Below, piece after piece: positions 34,294-42,483 of a stretch of DNA of 64,000 nucleotides. How positions within the stretch are numbered: the first letter of the stretch is position 1; each line of letters begins with the position of its first letter. This DNA comes from Desulfovermiculus halophilus DSM 18834 (GTDB lineage Bacteria > Desulfobacterota > Desulfovibrionia > Desulfovibrionales > Desulfothermaceae). The notes below the pieces were generated by a model that saw only the letters and a program-made list of their open reading frames with translations, searched no databases and was not told the origin of the DNA. The DNA lies in the NCBI RefSeq assembly GCF_000620765.1, contig NZ_JIAK01000016.1, positions 1 to 64,000 of the forward strand. Reading direction: 5' to 3'. Both the position numbers and the translations under genes were made by a program.

Positions 34294-35073
34294 GTGGACA
34301 GCGCGACCCGGACCGGCAAAACAGACACCATTGGATTCGGGATGGACCTTGATACCTATCTTTCCCGCGCCTGGGCGGAGCTCGTGCTGGCTGCCCTGAA
34401 CCGCAACGCAGGGCAGCTGCTCCCCGGCTTGGGACATAACCTGCACAATTACGCCCATGCGTTCTCCATGCAGATGGAAATGTGGAGCGCGGCCATGGGC
34501 AAAACACCGGATCTCCCGTTCTCCTCTCAGCAGAGATCCCTTCAGCGCATGGTGGACATGAGCACCTCCTTTTCCCGGGAGTGCCGCATACTCAGCAAGA
34601 GGACGGAGTACACAACCCTTGAGCCTGTGTCCATCCATTTGCCTTCTGTCCTGGACTGGCTACCGGAATTTTGGCGGCACAATCTCCTGTTCAAACACCA
34701 TGTCCGGTTCGAGGTCACCTTGAGCGGCCGGATTCCAGAGGACATAACCCTCCGGCCGGCCGGGCTGCTCTATGCCTTGGAAGAAGGGATAAAAAACGCT
34801 GTGGAGTCCCTTGGATCGTGGCCCCAGCTACAGGGCGAGTTTTCCTTGGCTTTGGACGTAGCCGAGGACAACGGCTGGATCGCCTTTGCCCTGAGCTCCC
34901 CGACTCAGCTGGATCCCTCCATCGCTCCCTGGCAGGCCGGAGCAAGCACCAAGCCGGGACATATGGGGCTGGGACTCCCGCTTCTTCGGATTTGTTGCCA
35001 CAACTTGGGCTGGCAGTGTCGATTGTCCGGTGATGATCAAACCACGACCCTCTTGGTGGCTATCCCCTTATAG
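34294..35073 (+). CDS. Histidine-kinase-like ATPase domain protein
   Basis: The 259-residue soluble protein begins at GTG 34294, with AGGAG just upstream. A helical part with LGHNLHNYAHAFSMQ (about 47-61) looks like a dimerisation/phosphoacceptor helix. The C-terminal HATPase-like part has an N-box EEGIKNAVES (about 164-173) and a glycine-rich lid STKPGHMGLGLPLL (about 222-235). The G1 DxGxG box is not obvious, so ATP binding is uncertain. No transmembrane segment or sensor domain is present. The partner regulator is not adjacent; the nearest response regulator is at 42484. Confidence 0.7.
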   Translation: MDSATRTGKTDTIGFGMDLDTYLSRAWAELVLAALNRNAGQLLPGLGHNLHNYAHAFSMQMEMWSAAMGKTPDLPFSSQQRSLQRMVDMSTSFSRECRILSKRTEYTTLEPVSIHLPSVLDWLPEFWRHNLLFKHHVRFEVTLSGRIPEDITLRPAGLLYALEEGIKNAVESLGSWPQLQGEFSLALDVAEDNGWIAFALSSPTQLDPSIAPWQAGASTKPGHMGLGLPLLRICCHNLGWQCRLSGDDQTTTLLVAIPL

Positions 35074-35118
35074 GGGACTCTTCCTCGAAACTCACAGCCT
35101 GCAACCCAGATCTGGTGT

Positions 35119-35664
35119 ATGAGCGAACCTGCCTTCCGCAAGCCACTCTATACCCTTGGTGATTCCCTGGGGGCCGTGCCCCCGTCTGACGGGCACATGC
35201 CCGTCCTGGATCAGGGAAGCTTCGACATTATGACCTTTGCAGCCGGGCTGGGGCCAAAAGCGATCAAGGACTGGCACAAGGGCAAAGCCGCCTACGGGGT
35301 GTACATTGACAAAGGCATTCCGATCATTCTGTTCAGCCTGGGGGCCTCCTGGACCTTTGACGTCTACCTGAACATCCACCTGGAAGCGGAAGACAGCCGC
35401 CGCCGCTTTTTCGAGATCGACCCCGGCAGCCCGCGAGTCGATCTCTACCTGATCTCCGCTGAAGATGGGGTTGTCCGCGGGGTACGGTCCACGGCACTGG
35501 ATTCAAAAGAGCTGCTGGGGATTAAGGAAGCCTGCTGGGACCAACTCACCCGGTATGCATCAAAGGATGAATGCTTCATAGAGGCAGAGCTGCTGCTCAA
35601 TCAGACGGACAGCAGGACCTTGCGTCGCAAGGCCTCGATGCGCGGATTCTGGCCTCGGAATTGA
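35119..35664 (+). CDS. Conserved hypothetical protein
   Basis: The 181-residue product has no signal peptide or membrane segment. Blocks such as SFDIMTFAAGLGPKAIKDWH and ILFSLGASWTFDVYLNIHL alternate beta and alpha segments, and the tail is basic. I recognise no family. The gene follows the histidine-kinase-like gene by 45 bases on the same strand, so they may be co-transcribed. No function is assigned. Confidence 0.65.
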   Translation: MSEPAFRKPLYTLGDSLGAVPPSDGHMPVLDQGSFDIMTFAAGLGPKAIKDWHKGKAAYGVYIDKGIPIILFSLGASWTFDVYLNIHLEAEDSRRRFFEIDPGSPRVDLYLISAEDGVVRGVRSTALDSKELLGIKEACWDQLTRYASKDECFIEAELLLNQTDSRTLRRKASMRGFWPRN

Positions 35665-35927
35665 CAATGGCCTATTCCGACACGTATAAAATTCGAGACT
35701 TCATCGAAAAAGCCAAACTATGGGCGACCATAGGACGGAAAACAACGGGTCCTGCATGCAGCTGGGCACCCAGCTCAATGCAGGACGGCCGTGTTGCCGA
35801 TGATCTTGTCTGCTCAGACGTCTGCGCTCACCGGGCTTTGGTGATGACCCAATCAGTCAGATAGACCGGCAGATATCCATCCGCAATTTTCCTGCCGTCT
35901 GAGGCAACCGCCCGTCCGGGAGGATCC

Positions 35928-36182
35928 ATGTTGACCAAAAAAGACCTCTTGCCCTTGATTACAGAAGCCCTGGAGGCCCATGGGGGATCGGCAAGAATTC
36001 CGATGGTATGCAAGCATGTATGGGACAATTATGAACATGAGCTGAGACAGAGCGGAGAGCTGTTCTACACCTGGCAAAGCGACATCCGCTGGGCTGCAAA
36101 CTCCCTGCGCAAAAAGAAGGTGCTCAAGTCGGCCAAACAGTCCGAACCAGGGATATGGACCCTGAATAACGGCCATACCTAA
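35928..36182 (+). CDS. Winged-helix-like hypothetical protein
   Basis: The 84-residue product reads LLPLITEALEAHGGSARIPM, VCKHVWDNYEHELR, FYTWQSDIRWAANSLRKKKV and GIWTLNN. This helix-helix-wing pattern resembles the N-terminal winged helix of Mrr-type restriction proteins or other short DNA-binding domains. It stands alone without a nuclease domain. It precedes csaA by 13 bases. The fold is inferred from pattern only. Confidence 0.6.
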   Translation: MLTKKDLLPLITEALEAHGGSARIPMVCKHVWDNYEHELRQSGELFYTWQSDIRWAANSLRKKKVLKSAKQSEPGIWTLNNGHT

Positions 36183-36195
36183 GGGAAGGAAGGCA

Positions 36196-36534
36196 ATGGA
36201 AATGATCTCCTGGAGGGAGTTTGAAAAGGTCGAACTCCGGGTCGGCCGCATCATTCAGGCCGACCGGTTTCCCGAAGCCCGCAAGCCGGCCTATATTCTG
36301 CATGTGGACCTCGGCCAGGAGCTTGGGGTCAAGAAGTCAACTGCCCAGATAACAGACCTCTATGAGCCCCAGGATCTGATCGGCAAGCTTGTGGTCGCCC
36401 TGGTCAACCTGCCCCCGAAACAGATCGGCCCGGTCACCTCGGAATGCCTGGTCACCGGTTTTTCCAACCAGAACGGTGAGATCGTCTTGTGCGTACCTGA
36501 TTATTCGGTGCCCCTGGGGACCAAGATCTCCTGA
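36196..36534 (+). CDS. csaA: CsaA-type tRNA-binding protein
   Basis: The 112-residue protein is a single EMAP/tRNA-binding OB domain: FEKVELRVGRIIQADRFPEA, KPAYILHVDLG, KKSTAQITDLYEPQDLIGK, VVALVNLPPKQIGPVTSECLV. CsaA has been described as an export-related chaperone that binds tRNA-like structures. Length is typical. The TGA stop (36532-36534) lies inside the left target duplication of the 75-bp element that follows directly. Confidence 0.92.
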   Translation: MEMISWREFEKVELRVGRIIQADRFPEARKPAYILHVDLGQELGVKKSTAQITDLYEPQDLIGKLVVALVNLPPKQIGPVTSECLVTGFSNQNGEIVLCVPDYSVPLGTKIS

Positions 36535-36536
36535 CT

Positions 36537-36611
36537 TGCTCTTGGACACAGAAAGTGGACACACAGAAGAGACGGCAGGCTCCAAAAATCCACAGGGTAC
36601 GTCGAAGAACC
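36537..36611 (+). mobile_element. Short fold-back element (75 bp)
   Basis: The copy runs from TGCTCTTGGACACAG to GTCGAAGAACC. Flanks TCCTGACT (36529-36536) and TCCTAACT (36612-36619) match at 7 of 8 bases. The left flank contains the csaA stop codon, and the right flank would also supply an in-frame stop (TAA). It separates csaA from the convergent L,D-transpeptidase gene. Confidence 0.88.
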
Positions 36612-36619
36612 TCCTAACT

Positions 36620-37105
36620 TCAGGGCTGAATCTCTATCGGCGTCCCCACCTGGACCAGATCCCATATCTCATCCATGGCCGCATTGGTGACCTGAATGCA
36701 GCCGTTGGTCCATTTGTATCGCCGCTGCCGCCACTCCAAACGGGTTATATCGTTTTTCCGGCCGTGAACCATTATCAGGCCCCCCGGATCCACGCCTTCT
36801 CTTTTGGCCCTGGCTATGTCCCGGGCATTGGGATACGAGATGTGGATGGCCTTGTAGTAGGAGCTGTCGTCCTTTTTGTAGTCCAGGACATATCTGCCCT
36901 CCGGGGTTCTCCCGTCGCCTTCCTTCTGTTTGTGCCCGTCCGGATTCCAGCCCAGGATTATGTCGTACTCCCGGACCTTCTGCCCGTTGGCCACCAGGTA
37001 CATCTTTTCCTTGTTCTTCTGAACCAGAACAGCATCGATGTCCATGCACCAGGCCGGTGAGGTGCACAGACAGAGCCCGATGACCGCCAGCAGAAGATAT
37101 GTCAT
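36620..37105 (-). CDS. L,D-transpeptidase family protein (YkuD fold)
   Basis: The 161-residue protein has a signal peptide (LLLAVIGLCLCTSPAWC) and a YkuD domain. It includes DAVLVQKNKEKMYLV, GDGRTPEGRYVLDY, GLIMVHGRKND and the catalytic segment WTNGCIQVTN, where Cys is the nucleophile. The usual SHGCIR sequence is changed to TNGCIQ, so the His and Arg of the motif are absent. It should act in the periplasm on peptidoglycan crosslinks or lipoprotein attachment, but activity is less certain than usual. It is convergent with csaA. Confidence 0.85.
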   Translation of the reverse strand: MTYLLLAVIGLCLCTSPAWCMDIDAVLVQKNKEKMYLVANGQKVREYDIILGWNPDGHKQKEGDGRTPEGRYVLDYKKDDSSYYKAIHISYPNARDIARAKREGVDPGGLIMVHGRKNDITRLEWRQRRYKWTNGCIQVTNAAMDEIWDLVQVGTPIEIQP

Positions 37106-37137
37106 AGTCTGCCGCCCTCGCCCCAGAATCGTGAACC

Positions 37138-38952
37138 TTACGAGCTGGGACGCATGGATTGCCGTTTCTGGGCCGAAAGCACGCTCTTGCGCAGCCGAAT
37201 GCTCTTGGGCGTGACTTCCACCATCTCGTCCTCGCGAATAAAGTGAATAGCCCGCTCCAGGGTCATGGGCCGCACAGGGGTCAGGGTCACGTTCTCATCC
37301 CGCCCGGCAGCCCGGACATTGGTCAGCTTTTTTTCCTTGCACGGGTTCGCGTTCAGATCCATGGGCCGGTTGTGCTCCCCGAAGATCATCCCTTCATAGA
37401 CGGCATCCCCGGGGACGATGAATATCTCCCCCCGCGGCTCCAGATTGAACAGGGCGTAAGCCACGGCTGAGCCGAATCGGTCGGAGACGATGGATCCGGT
37501 GCTTCGACTGGCGAATGCCCCCCGGTACGGCTCGTATCCGGCGAAATACGTATTCAACAGACCGCTGCCCCTGGTATCGGTCAAAAACTCGTCTCGATAG
37601 CCGATAAGCCCTCTGGAGGGCAGGCTGAACTCCATGCGCACCCGGCCGCTGCCCCTGGCGTTCATAGTGACCATCTTTCCCTTGCGTCCGGACAGCTTTT
37701 CGGTGATCACCCCGGTGAATTCCTGGTCACAGTCGATTATCACCTGTTCCATCGGCTCCAGGATCTGACCGTTTTCTTCCTTGTACAAGACCTCCGGCCG
37801 GCCCACAGTGAGCTCAAACCCTTCCCGGCGCATGGTTTCGATCAGGATGGCCATCTGGAACTCGCCCCGTCCCTTGACCAAAAATGTCTCCCGGTTCTCC
37901 ACTTCTTCCACCTGCAGAGAGACGTTTTTCAAGGTCTCCTTGAACAGACGTTCCCGGATCTTGCCCGACTGGACCAGGCTTCCTTCCCGCCCTGCAAGGG
38001 GGGAGGTGTTAATGGTAAACCGCATGCCCACCGTTGGCTCGTCCACCCTGACCCGCTGGAGGGCCTGCGGGGATTGCTGATGACAGATGGTGTCCCCGAT
38101 GTGGATATCCTCGATCCCGGACAGAACGCAGATGTCCCCGGCCTGAATATGTTCGGCAGGCTGCAGGCTCATGCCCTCAAAGGTCTGCAGCCGAGTGACC
38201 CGCAGGGGGCTGATCTGTCCCTCAGGACCCAGGCAGACCAAATGATCATTGGTCCGGGCCTCTCCGTTGGCCACCTTGCCAATGGCCAGCCGCCCCAAGT
38301 AGTCTGAGTAGCCCAGATCCGAGACAAGCATCTGAAACGGAGCCTTGGGATCCCCGGCCGGTGCAGGCATGCGCCGGACAATGGTTTCAAAGAGCGGGCG
38401 CAGATCAGGAGCCATGTCCTCGATTCCGGTTCCGGCCACCCCGTCCCGGCCTATGGCAAAGAGGTAGGGAAAATCGATCTGCTCATCATTGGCCCCCAGA
38501 TCGATGAACAGGTCGTAGACCTCGTTAAGAACCTCATCTGACCGGGCATCCTGGCGGTCTATCTTGTTGACCAGGACAACGACCTTCAGTCCGGCGGCCA
38601 AGGTCTTTTCCAGGACAAAACGGGTCTGGGGCAGGGGGCCTTCAGAGGCGTCAACCAGCAGCAAGGCCCCGTCGGCCATGGACAGGGCCCGTTCCACCTC
38701 TCCTCCGAAATCGGCGTGCCCCGGGGTGTCCACGATGTTGATCTTCACCCCCTCCCACATTACAGACGAGTTCTTGGCCGCAATGGTTATTCCCCGTTCC
38801 TGCTCCAGGTCCATGGTGTCCATCAAGCGTTCTGCGACCTCCTGCCCTTCCCGGAACAGGCCGCTCTGTCGGAACATGGCATCCACCAGGGTTGTCTTGC
38901 CGTGATCAACGTGAGCGATAATGGCGATGTTGCGGATATCTTTGCTCTGCAT
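37138..38952 (-). CDS. typA: Ribosome-associated GTPase TypA/BipA
   Basis: TypA is a translation-factor GTPase involved in ribosome assembly and stress adaptation. The 604-residue product has G1 AHVDHGKTT near the N-terminus, then RGITIAAKN (switch I), DTPGHADFGGEVER (G3), NKIDRQDAR (G4), beta-barrel and EF-G-like domains, and the TypA-specific C-terminus. The frame is open to a TTG at 38994, but ATG 38952 gives the conserved start. A 3-codon ORF (ATG at 38963, stop TGA at 38954-38952) overlaps it as TGATG. Confidence 0.95.
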   Translation of the reverse strand: MQSKDIRNIAIIAHVDHGKTTLVDAMFRQSGLFREGQEVAERLMDTMDLEQERGITIAAKNSSVMWEGVKINIVDTPGHADFGGEVERALSMADGALLLVDASEGPLPQTRFVLEKTLAAGLKVVVLVNKIDRQDARSDEVLNEVYDLFIDLGANDEQIDFPYLFAIGRDGVAGTGIEDMAPDLRPLFETIVRRMPAPAGDPKAPFQMLVSDLGYSDYLGRLAIGKVANGEARTNDHLVCLGPEGQISPLRVTRLQTFEGMSLQPAEHIQAGDICVLSGIEDIHIGDTICHQQSPQALQRVRVDEPTVGMRFTINTSPLAGREGSLVQSGKIRERLFKETLKNVSLQVEEVENRETFLVKGRGEFQMAILIETMRREGFELTVGRPEVLYKEENGQILEPMEQVIIDCDQEFTGVITEKLSGRKGKMVTMNARGSGRVRMEFSLPSRGLIGYRDEFLTDTRGSGLLNTYFAGYEPYRGAFASRSTGSIVSDRFGSAVAYALFNLEPRGEIFIVPGDAVYEGMIFGEHNRPMDLNANPCKEKKLTNVRAAGRDENVTLTPVRPMTLERAIHFIREDEMVEVTPKSIRLRKSVLSAQKRQSMRPSS

Positions 38953-39048
38953 CAGCTGTTCATCTGTCCTTTTTGATTTGTCCTTGTGCGCCAAGGTCAG
39001 TTTCGGGCCCCAAAAATGGGTTTTTTCGCCGCAGCCTAGGGATTTTTA

Positions 39049-39123
39049 GGGTCTTCGACGTAGTCTGTGGTTTTTTGGAGTTTGCCGTCTCTTCTGGGTG
39101 CCCACTTTCTGTGTCGAAGAACC
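39049..39123 (-). mobile_element. Short fold-back element (75 bp)
   Basis: The copy runs from GGGTCTTCGACG to TGTCGAAGAACC and has the same 75-bp length as those at 21545 and 36537. It is flanked by a perfect 8-bp duplication, GATTTTTA (39041-39048 and 39124-39131). It lies between the HEAT-repeat gene and typA. Confidence 0.92.
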
Positions 39124-39149
39124 GATTTTTAGAGTTTGCCGACCACGAT

Positions 39150-40355
39150 TTAGCACTCAGCCAGGACCTGCATAACTGGAAACCCGGCCTGGAGCAATGC
39201 CAAACAGGCAAAGGTCCTGATCAGGGTGTTTCCCTGGCCCAGCATAAGCTCCAGCTCAGCTTCGGCCTGCCGGGCGCCCAGGATTTGGCAGGCCTGAAAA
39301 ATGAACTCCTCCCGGTCCGATCCCCGTATCATCTCCGTAATCGCCGGCACTGCGGCCCGGCCGGGGACGTGAGCGAGCATGGAAACCAGGATGGTGATCA
39401 CACTCTCATCCTCGACCCGGTTTACGGCCTGCAGGATGCGCTGCTCGGCGCACAAACGACCGGCCTCGCCAGGTGAGCTCAGCTCATTCCAGGTGGAAGG
39501 AGTTCCCTGCAAGGCGATGAGCCATTCAGTGATCAGGGACTTGAGTCGACCGTCATCCCGGCTGGATCGGAGCCCAAATACTGCGTGCAGGGCTTCGGGA
39601 GCAGCAGTTGCCAAGAGGGCCATGCCCGCATATTCTCGGACTGTTCGGCTTTCAGACTCCAAAAGCGGGGTCAGGTCAGGGACCGCATCTCTGCCCTGCC
39701 AGGCCAAAGCCAGAGCCAGGTCCATGCACATGTCCGCATCGTGTTCCTGGAGGAGAAGCCCAGTCAGGTACGGGATAGAGGCTGAACCGGAAAACCGCAG
39801 ACTCTGAACCACGGTCCGCTGCAGCCGAAGGTTTGTCTTCTGGGCATACACATCACGCATATCCCGGCCGTCTGCCCCTCCAAACAGGCCAAGGCCCCAC
39901 AGGGCAACCGCCCTGGTGTTCACGCTGCGTGTCCGGTCCAGGATCAGGGTGTGCAGGTCGTGTTGGCCTTTGGTCCCCCATGAGCTCAGACCGGCCAGGA
40001 CGACAGGGGTCCAATAGGCACCTGGAGCCAAAGAGGTCTTGGCCTCCCAATCCGCAAGAAACTGGCTGGCCCGAACATCGCTGAAATCCGCCGGAGCCTC
40101 TGTGTACAGGGACCAGATCTGACGGTCAGCTGCACTGGAGGGTTGCCATGAGAGAGTGGCCAGAGCCTGAACCGCGGCCCGGCGTATGTCCGGATCATGG
40201 TCGTACAGATAGGTGCGCAGACGATCTGCGTCTTTGGGCTCGTCCTGCACAGACCGGATATGTTCCAGCATCTGCCTTTTGCTCCGGCCGGTCTGGAATT
40301 CCCTTTCCGGTATGGACTGAAACTGCTTGACGAGGCGCTGGAATGTTTTCAACAT
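39150..40355 (-). CDS. HEAT-repeat protein
   Basis: The 401-residue protein is built of helical pairs typical of HEAT repeats, such as DPDIRRAAVQALATL, TRAVALWGLGLFGG, QSLRFSGSASIPYLTGLLL and VREYAGMALLATAAPEAL. No enzymatic motif, signal peptide or membrane segment is seen, so it probably serves as a protein-binding scaffold. It is upstream of typA on the same strand but separated by an element of the fold-back family. The partner is unknown. Confidence 0.8.
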   Translation of the reverse strand: MLKTFQRLVKQFQSIPEREFQTGRSKRQMLEHIRSVQDEPKDADRLRTYLYDHDPDIRRAAVQALATLSWQPSSAADRQIWSLYTEAPADFSDVRASQFLADWEAKTSLAPGAYWTPVVLAGLSSWGTKGQHDLHTLILDRTRSVNTRAVALWGLGLFGGADGRDMRDVYAQKTNLRLQRTVVQSLRFSGSASIPYLTGLLLQEHDADMCMDLALALAWQGRDAVPDLTPLLESESRTVREYAGMALLATAAPEALHAVFGLRSSRDDGRLKSLITEWLIALQGTPSTWNELSSPGEAGRLCAEQRILQAVNRVEDESVITILVSMLAHVPGRAAVPAITEMIRGSDREEFIFQACQILGARQAEAELELMLGQGNTLIRTFACLALLQAGFPVMQVLAEC

Positions 40356-40475
40356 AAGACCTCCCTGGTATCAAGAGGCGAGTGTGTACATGGATGCCGT
40401 CCTGACCGGAAGGCAGCTTGGGTCTGAGGCAGTGATCTCTAGGCCGAATGGCGCATTATCTTAAGGAGCACGAGT

Positions 40476-41480
40476 ATGTCGAATGCCCAGGATGTTCTGG
40501 CCCCTATCCGTCAGTTCATGTCCAGCAGAACCCTGCTGACTGCCTGTGAACTGGACCTCTTCACCGCCCTGGACCGGACTCCGGACACTGCCCCGGGACT
40601 GGCCGAATCCCTGGGAGTCGACCCCAGGGCCTTGACCAGGATCCTGGACTGTCTGGTCACCCTGAATTTCTTGACCAAAAGCCCTGCACAGATCTATCAG
40701 CCTGCATCCGCCGGCCGTTTGCTGTCCTCCGACCACGAAGAGACAGTCCTCCCCATGGCCAAGCATCTGGCCCATACCTGGAACAACTGGCATTATCTGA
40801 CCGAGACTGTGCGCCGGGGGGAAAACCCGCACCAGCAGCACGTGACCAACCTGGACCCAAAGGAGCAGAGATCTTTCATCGGGGCCATGCACGTGGTGGG
40901 CCGTGAACTCTCCCGGGACATCGCTGCTGAATACGACGCCTCATTCGCCGGATCTTTGCTGGACATCGGCGGAGGGTCCGGGGTGTACACCACAGCCTTC
41001 CTTCAGGCCAATCCGGGACTTAGGGCCGCTGTCTTCGACCTGGAACAGGTCATTCCCCTGACCAGGCAGTTCATCGCCGAGCATGGTCTGGAGGACCGGG
41101 TCGACTTTGTCGCCGGGGACTTTTACCTCCACGAGCTCCCTTCGGGGTTCGACCTGGCCCTGCTCTCGGCCATTATTCATCAAAACAGCCGCCAAGAAAA
41201 CCGGGATCTGTACCGCAAGGTCTACAAGGCCCTGAATCCCGGTGGCAGGCTGTTGATCCGGGATCATATCATGGATGAGGACAGGACCAAACCAGGGGCC
41301 GGGGCCATGTTTGCCCTGAACATGCTGGTCAATACCAGGGGCGGGGACACCTATACCTTTGCTGAAGTCCATGATGATCTGCAACAGGCAGGATTTGTCG
41401 ATATCAAGGACCTGCGCAGCGGGCAGGACTCGTTTGAGCGCATGGACTGCCTGGTTGAAGGACGAAAAAAAGATTCTTGA
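40476..41480 (+). CDS. SAM-dependent O-methyltransferase-like protein
   Basis: The 334-residue product has the two-part layout of the acetylserotonin/caffeate O-methyltransferase type. An N-terminal winged-helix dimerisation domain (LTACELDLFTALDRTP, LGVDPRALTRILDCLVTL) is followed by a Rossmann methyltransferase domain with LLDIGGGSGVYTTAFLQ (about 168-184), VDFVAGDFY and NPGGRLLIRDHIMDED. A good AAGGAG site precedes the ATG. The methyl acceptor is not known; in sulfate reducers such proteins are often near small-molecule or cofactor pathways, but none is adjacent. Confidence 0.9.
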   Translation: MSNAQDVLAPIRQFMSSRTLLTACELDLFTALDRTPDTAPGLAESLGVDPRALTRILDCLVTLNFLTKSPAQIYQPASAGRLLSSDHEETVLPMAKHLAHTWNNWHYLTETVRRGENPHQQHVTNLDPKEQRSFIGAMHVVGRELSRDIAAEYDASFAGSLLDIGGGSGVYTTAFLQANPGLRAAVFDLEQVIPLTRQFIAEHGLEDRVDFVAGDFYLHELPSGFDLALLSAIIHQNSRQENRDLYRKVYKALNPGGRLLIRDHIMDEDRTKPGAGAMFALNMLVNTRGGDTYTFAEVHDDLQQAGFVDIKDLRSGQDSFERMDCLVEGRKKDS

Positions 41481-41539
41481 ACTCTGCCGCCGAGTTCCAG
41501 AAATGCACGCTTTTCAACTCAGAAAACAAGGCTGGAGAC

Positions 41540-42022
41540 ATGTTGCGCACACTTATTCACTACACCATATTTTTCGGCCTCCTGGCCTGTATCCTCCTGG
41601 CCCTTCTCGGGTATGTATCCAGGCATCAATCCCCCATAGGGCTTATTGAAGGCCAGTTGATGAACTGCCCGGAGCGGCCGGTGTGCGTCTCCAGCAGACA
41701 GGACAAGGATCATCCCTCCTGGGTCCAGCCCCTGAAAATCAACGGCCCGGCAGACGCGGCCTGGGAGCGGATTCAATCCTGTGTCCAGGAGATCGGAGGA
41801 ACCATTCACACGGTACAGGATCAGTATATGTGGGCCACATTTCGTTCGGCTGTCTTCGGCTTTGTTGACGACCTGGAGCTTTCCCTGCACCGGGACACAC
41901 GTCAGATCCAAGTCCGGTCGGCATCCAGAATCGGGTTCTATGACTTTGGTCAGAACAGAAGCCGGGTGAACAAGCTGCGGACCTGCTTCCAGAACCACCA
42001 GCCCCAGGCAGAGGACGGATAG
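41540..42022 (+). CDS. DUF1499 family membrane-anchored protein
   Basis: The 160-residue product starts with one hydrophobic anchor (LIHYTIFFGLLACILLALLG). DUF1499 hallmarks follow: NCPERPVCVSSR, HPSWVQPLKI, AWERIQSCVQEIGG, YMWATFRSAVFGFVDDLE and RQIQVRSASRIGFYDFGQNR. DUF1499 proteins have no established function. ATG 41540 is chosen because it starts the anchor and GGAGA precedes it. The next gene starts 3 bases after its stop and encodes another membrane protein. Confidence 0.87.
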   Translation: MLRTLIHYTIFFGLLACILLALLGYVSRHQSPIGLIEGQLMNCPERPVCVSSRQDKDHPSWVQPLKINGPADAAWERIQSCVQEIGGTIHTVQDQYMWATFRSAVFGFVDDLELSLHRDTRQIQVRSASRIGFYDFGQNRSRVNKLRTCFQNHQPQAEDG

Positions 42023-42025
42023 CCC

Positions 42026-42442
42026 ATGCATCCGAGACCGGCTTCCTCATCCAAGGGCTTGGTCGTATTCGTCGCCCTTCGGGACCTGATCCTGTTCATC
42101 GCCGGAGTCTGGTACTTCGAATTCCATGTGGGCTATACCTTTCCGGATGAAAACAATCTTCTGCTCTATTTTGTGGCCATCCCCATCATCTGGGCCACTC
42201 TGATCCAGATCTGGACCACAACGACCTACAAAGAGCAGAAGAACACCGCAATGTCCGTTTTTACCCATCTCGTGGCCGTTCTTATCCTGATCAGCACAAT
42301 CTTCTTGATCAGCGCCACCTTAAAGACCATTCAGCCCAGCCTGGACCCCTTGGGCAATGTCCTGTTCCACTTTGTCGGCTGGACGGTCATCGTCTGTCTT
42401 ATCTATTACGACCTGGTGGATATCTGCCGCCTCTCATTATAA
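42026..42442 (+). CDS. Hypothetical integral membrane protein
   Basis: The 138-residue protein has about four hydrophobic segments (LVVFVALRDLILFIAGVWYF, LLYFVAIPIIWATLIQIW, AVLILISTIFLISATL and LFHFVGWTVIVCLIYYDLV). No family is recognised. It directly follows the DUF1499 gene, so the two are likely translationally coupled. Its stop precedes the sigma-54 response regulator by 41 bases. No functional link to that regulator is evident. Confidence 0.7.
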   Translation: MHPRPASSSKGLVVFVALRDLILFIAGVWYFEFHVGYTFPDENNLLLYFVAIPIIWATLIQIWTTTTYKEQKNTAMSVFTHLVAVLILISTIFLISATLKTIQPSLDPLGNVLFHFVGWTVIVCLIYYDLVDICRLSL

Positions 42443-42483
42443 GAAATACAGGCTGTTGGCCCGTCGAAGGACACACCATCACT

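Noticed and set aside
35667-35864. 65-codon ORF (MAYSDTYKIR start) after the hypothetical gene
   Set aside because: No ribosome site and odd composition (Cys/Ser/Ala-rich) in the second half.
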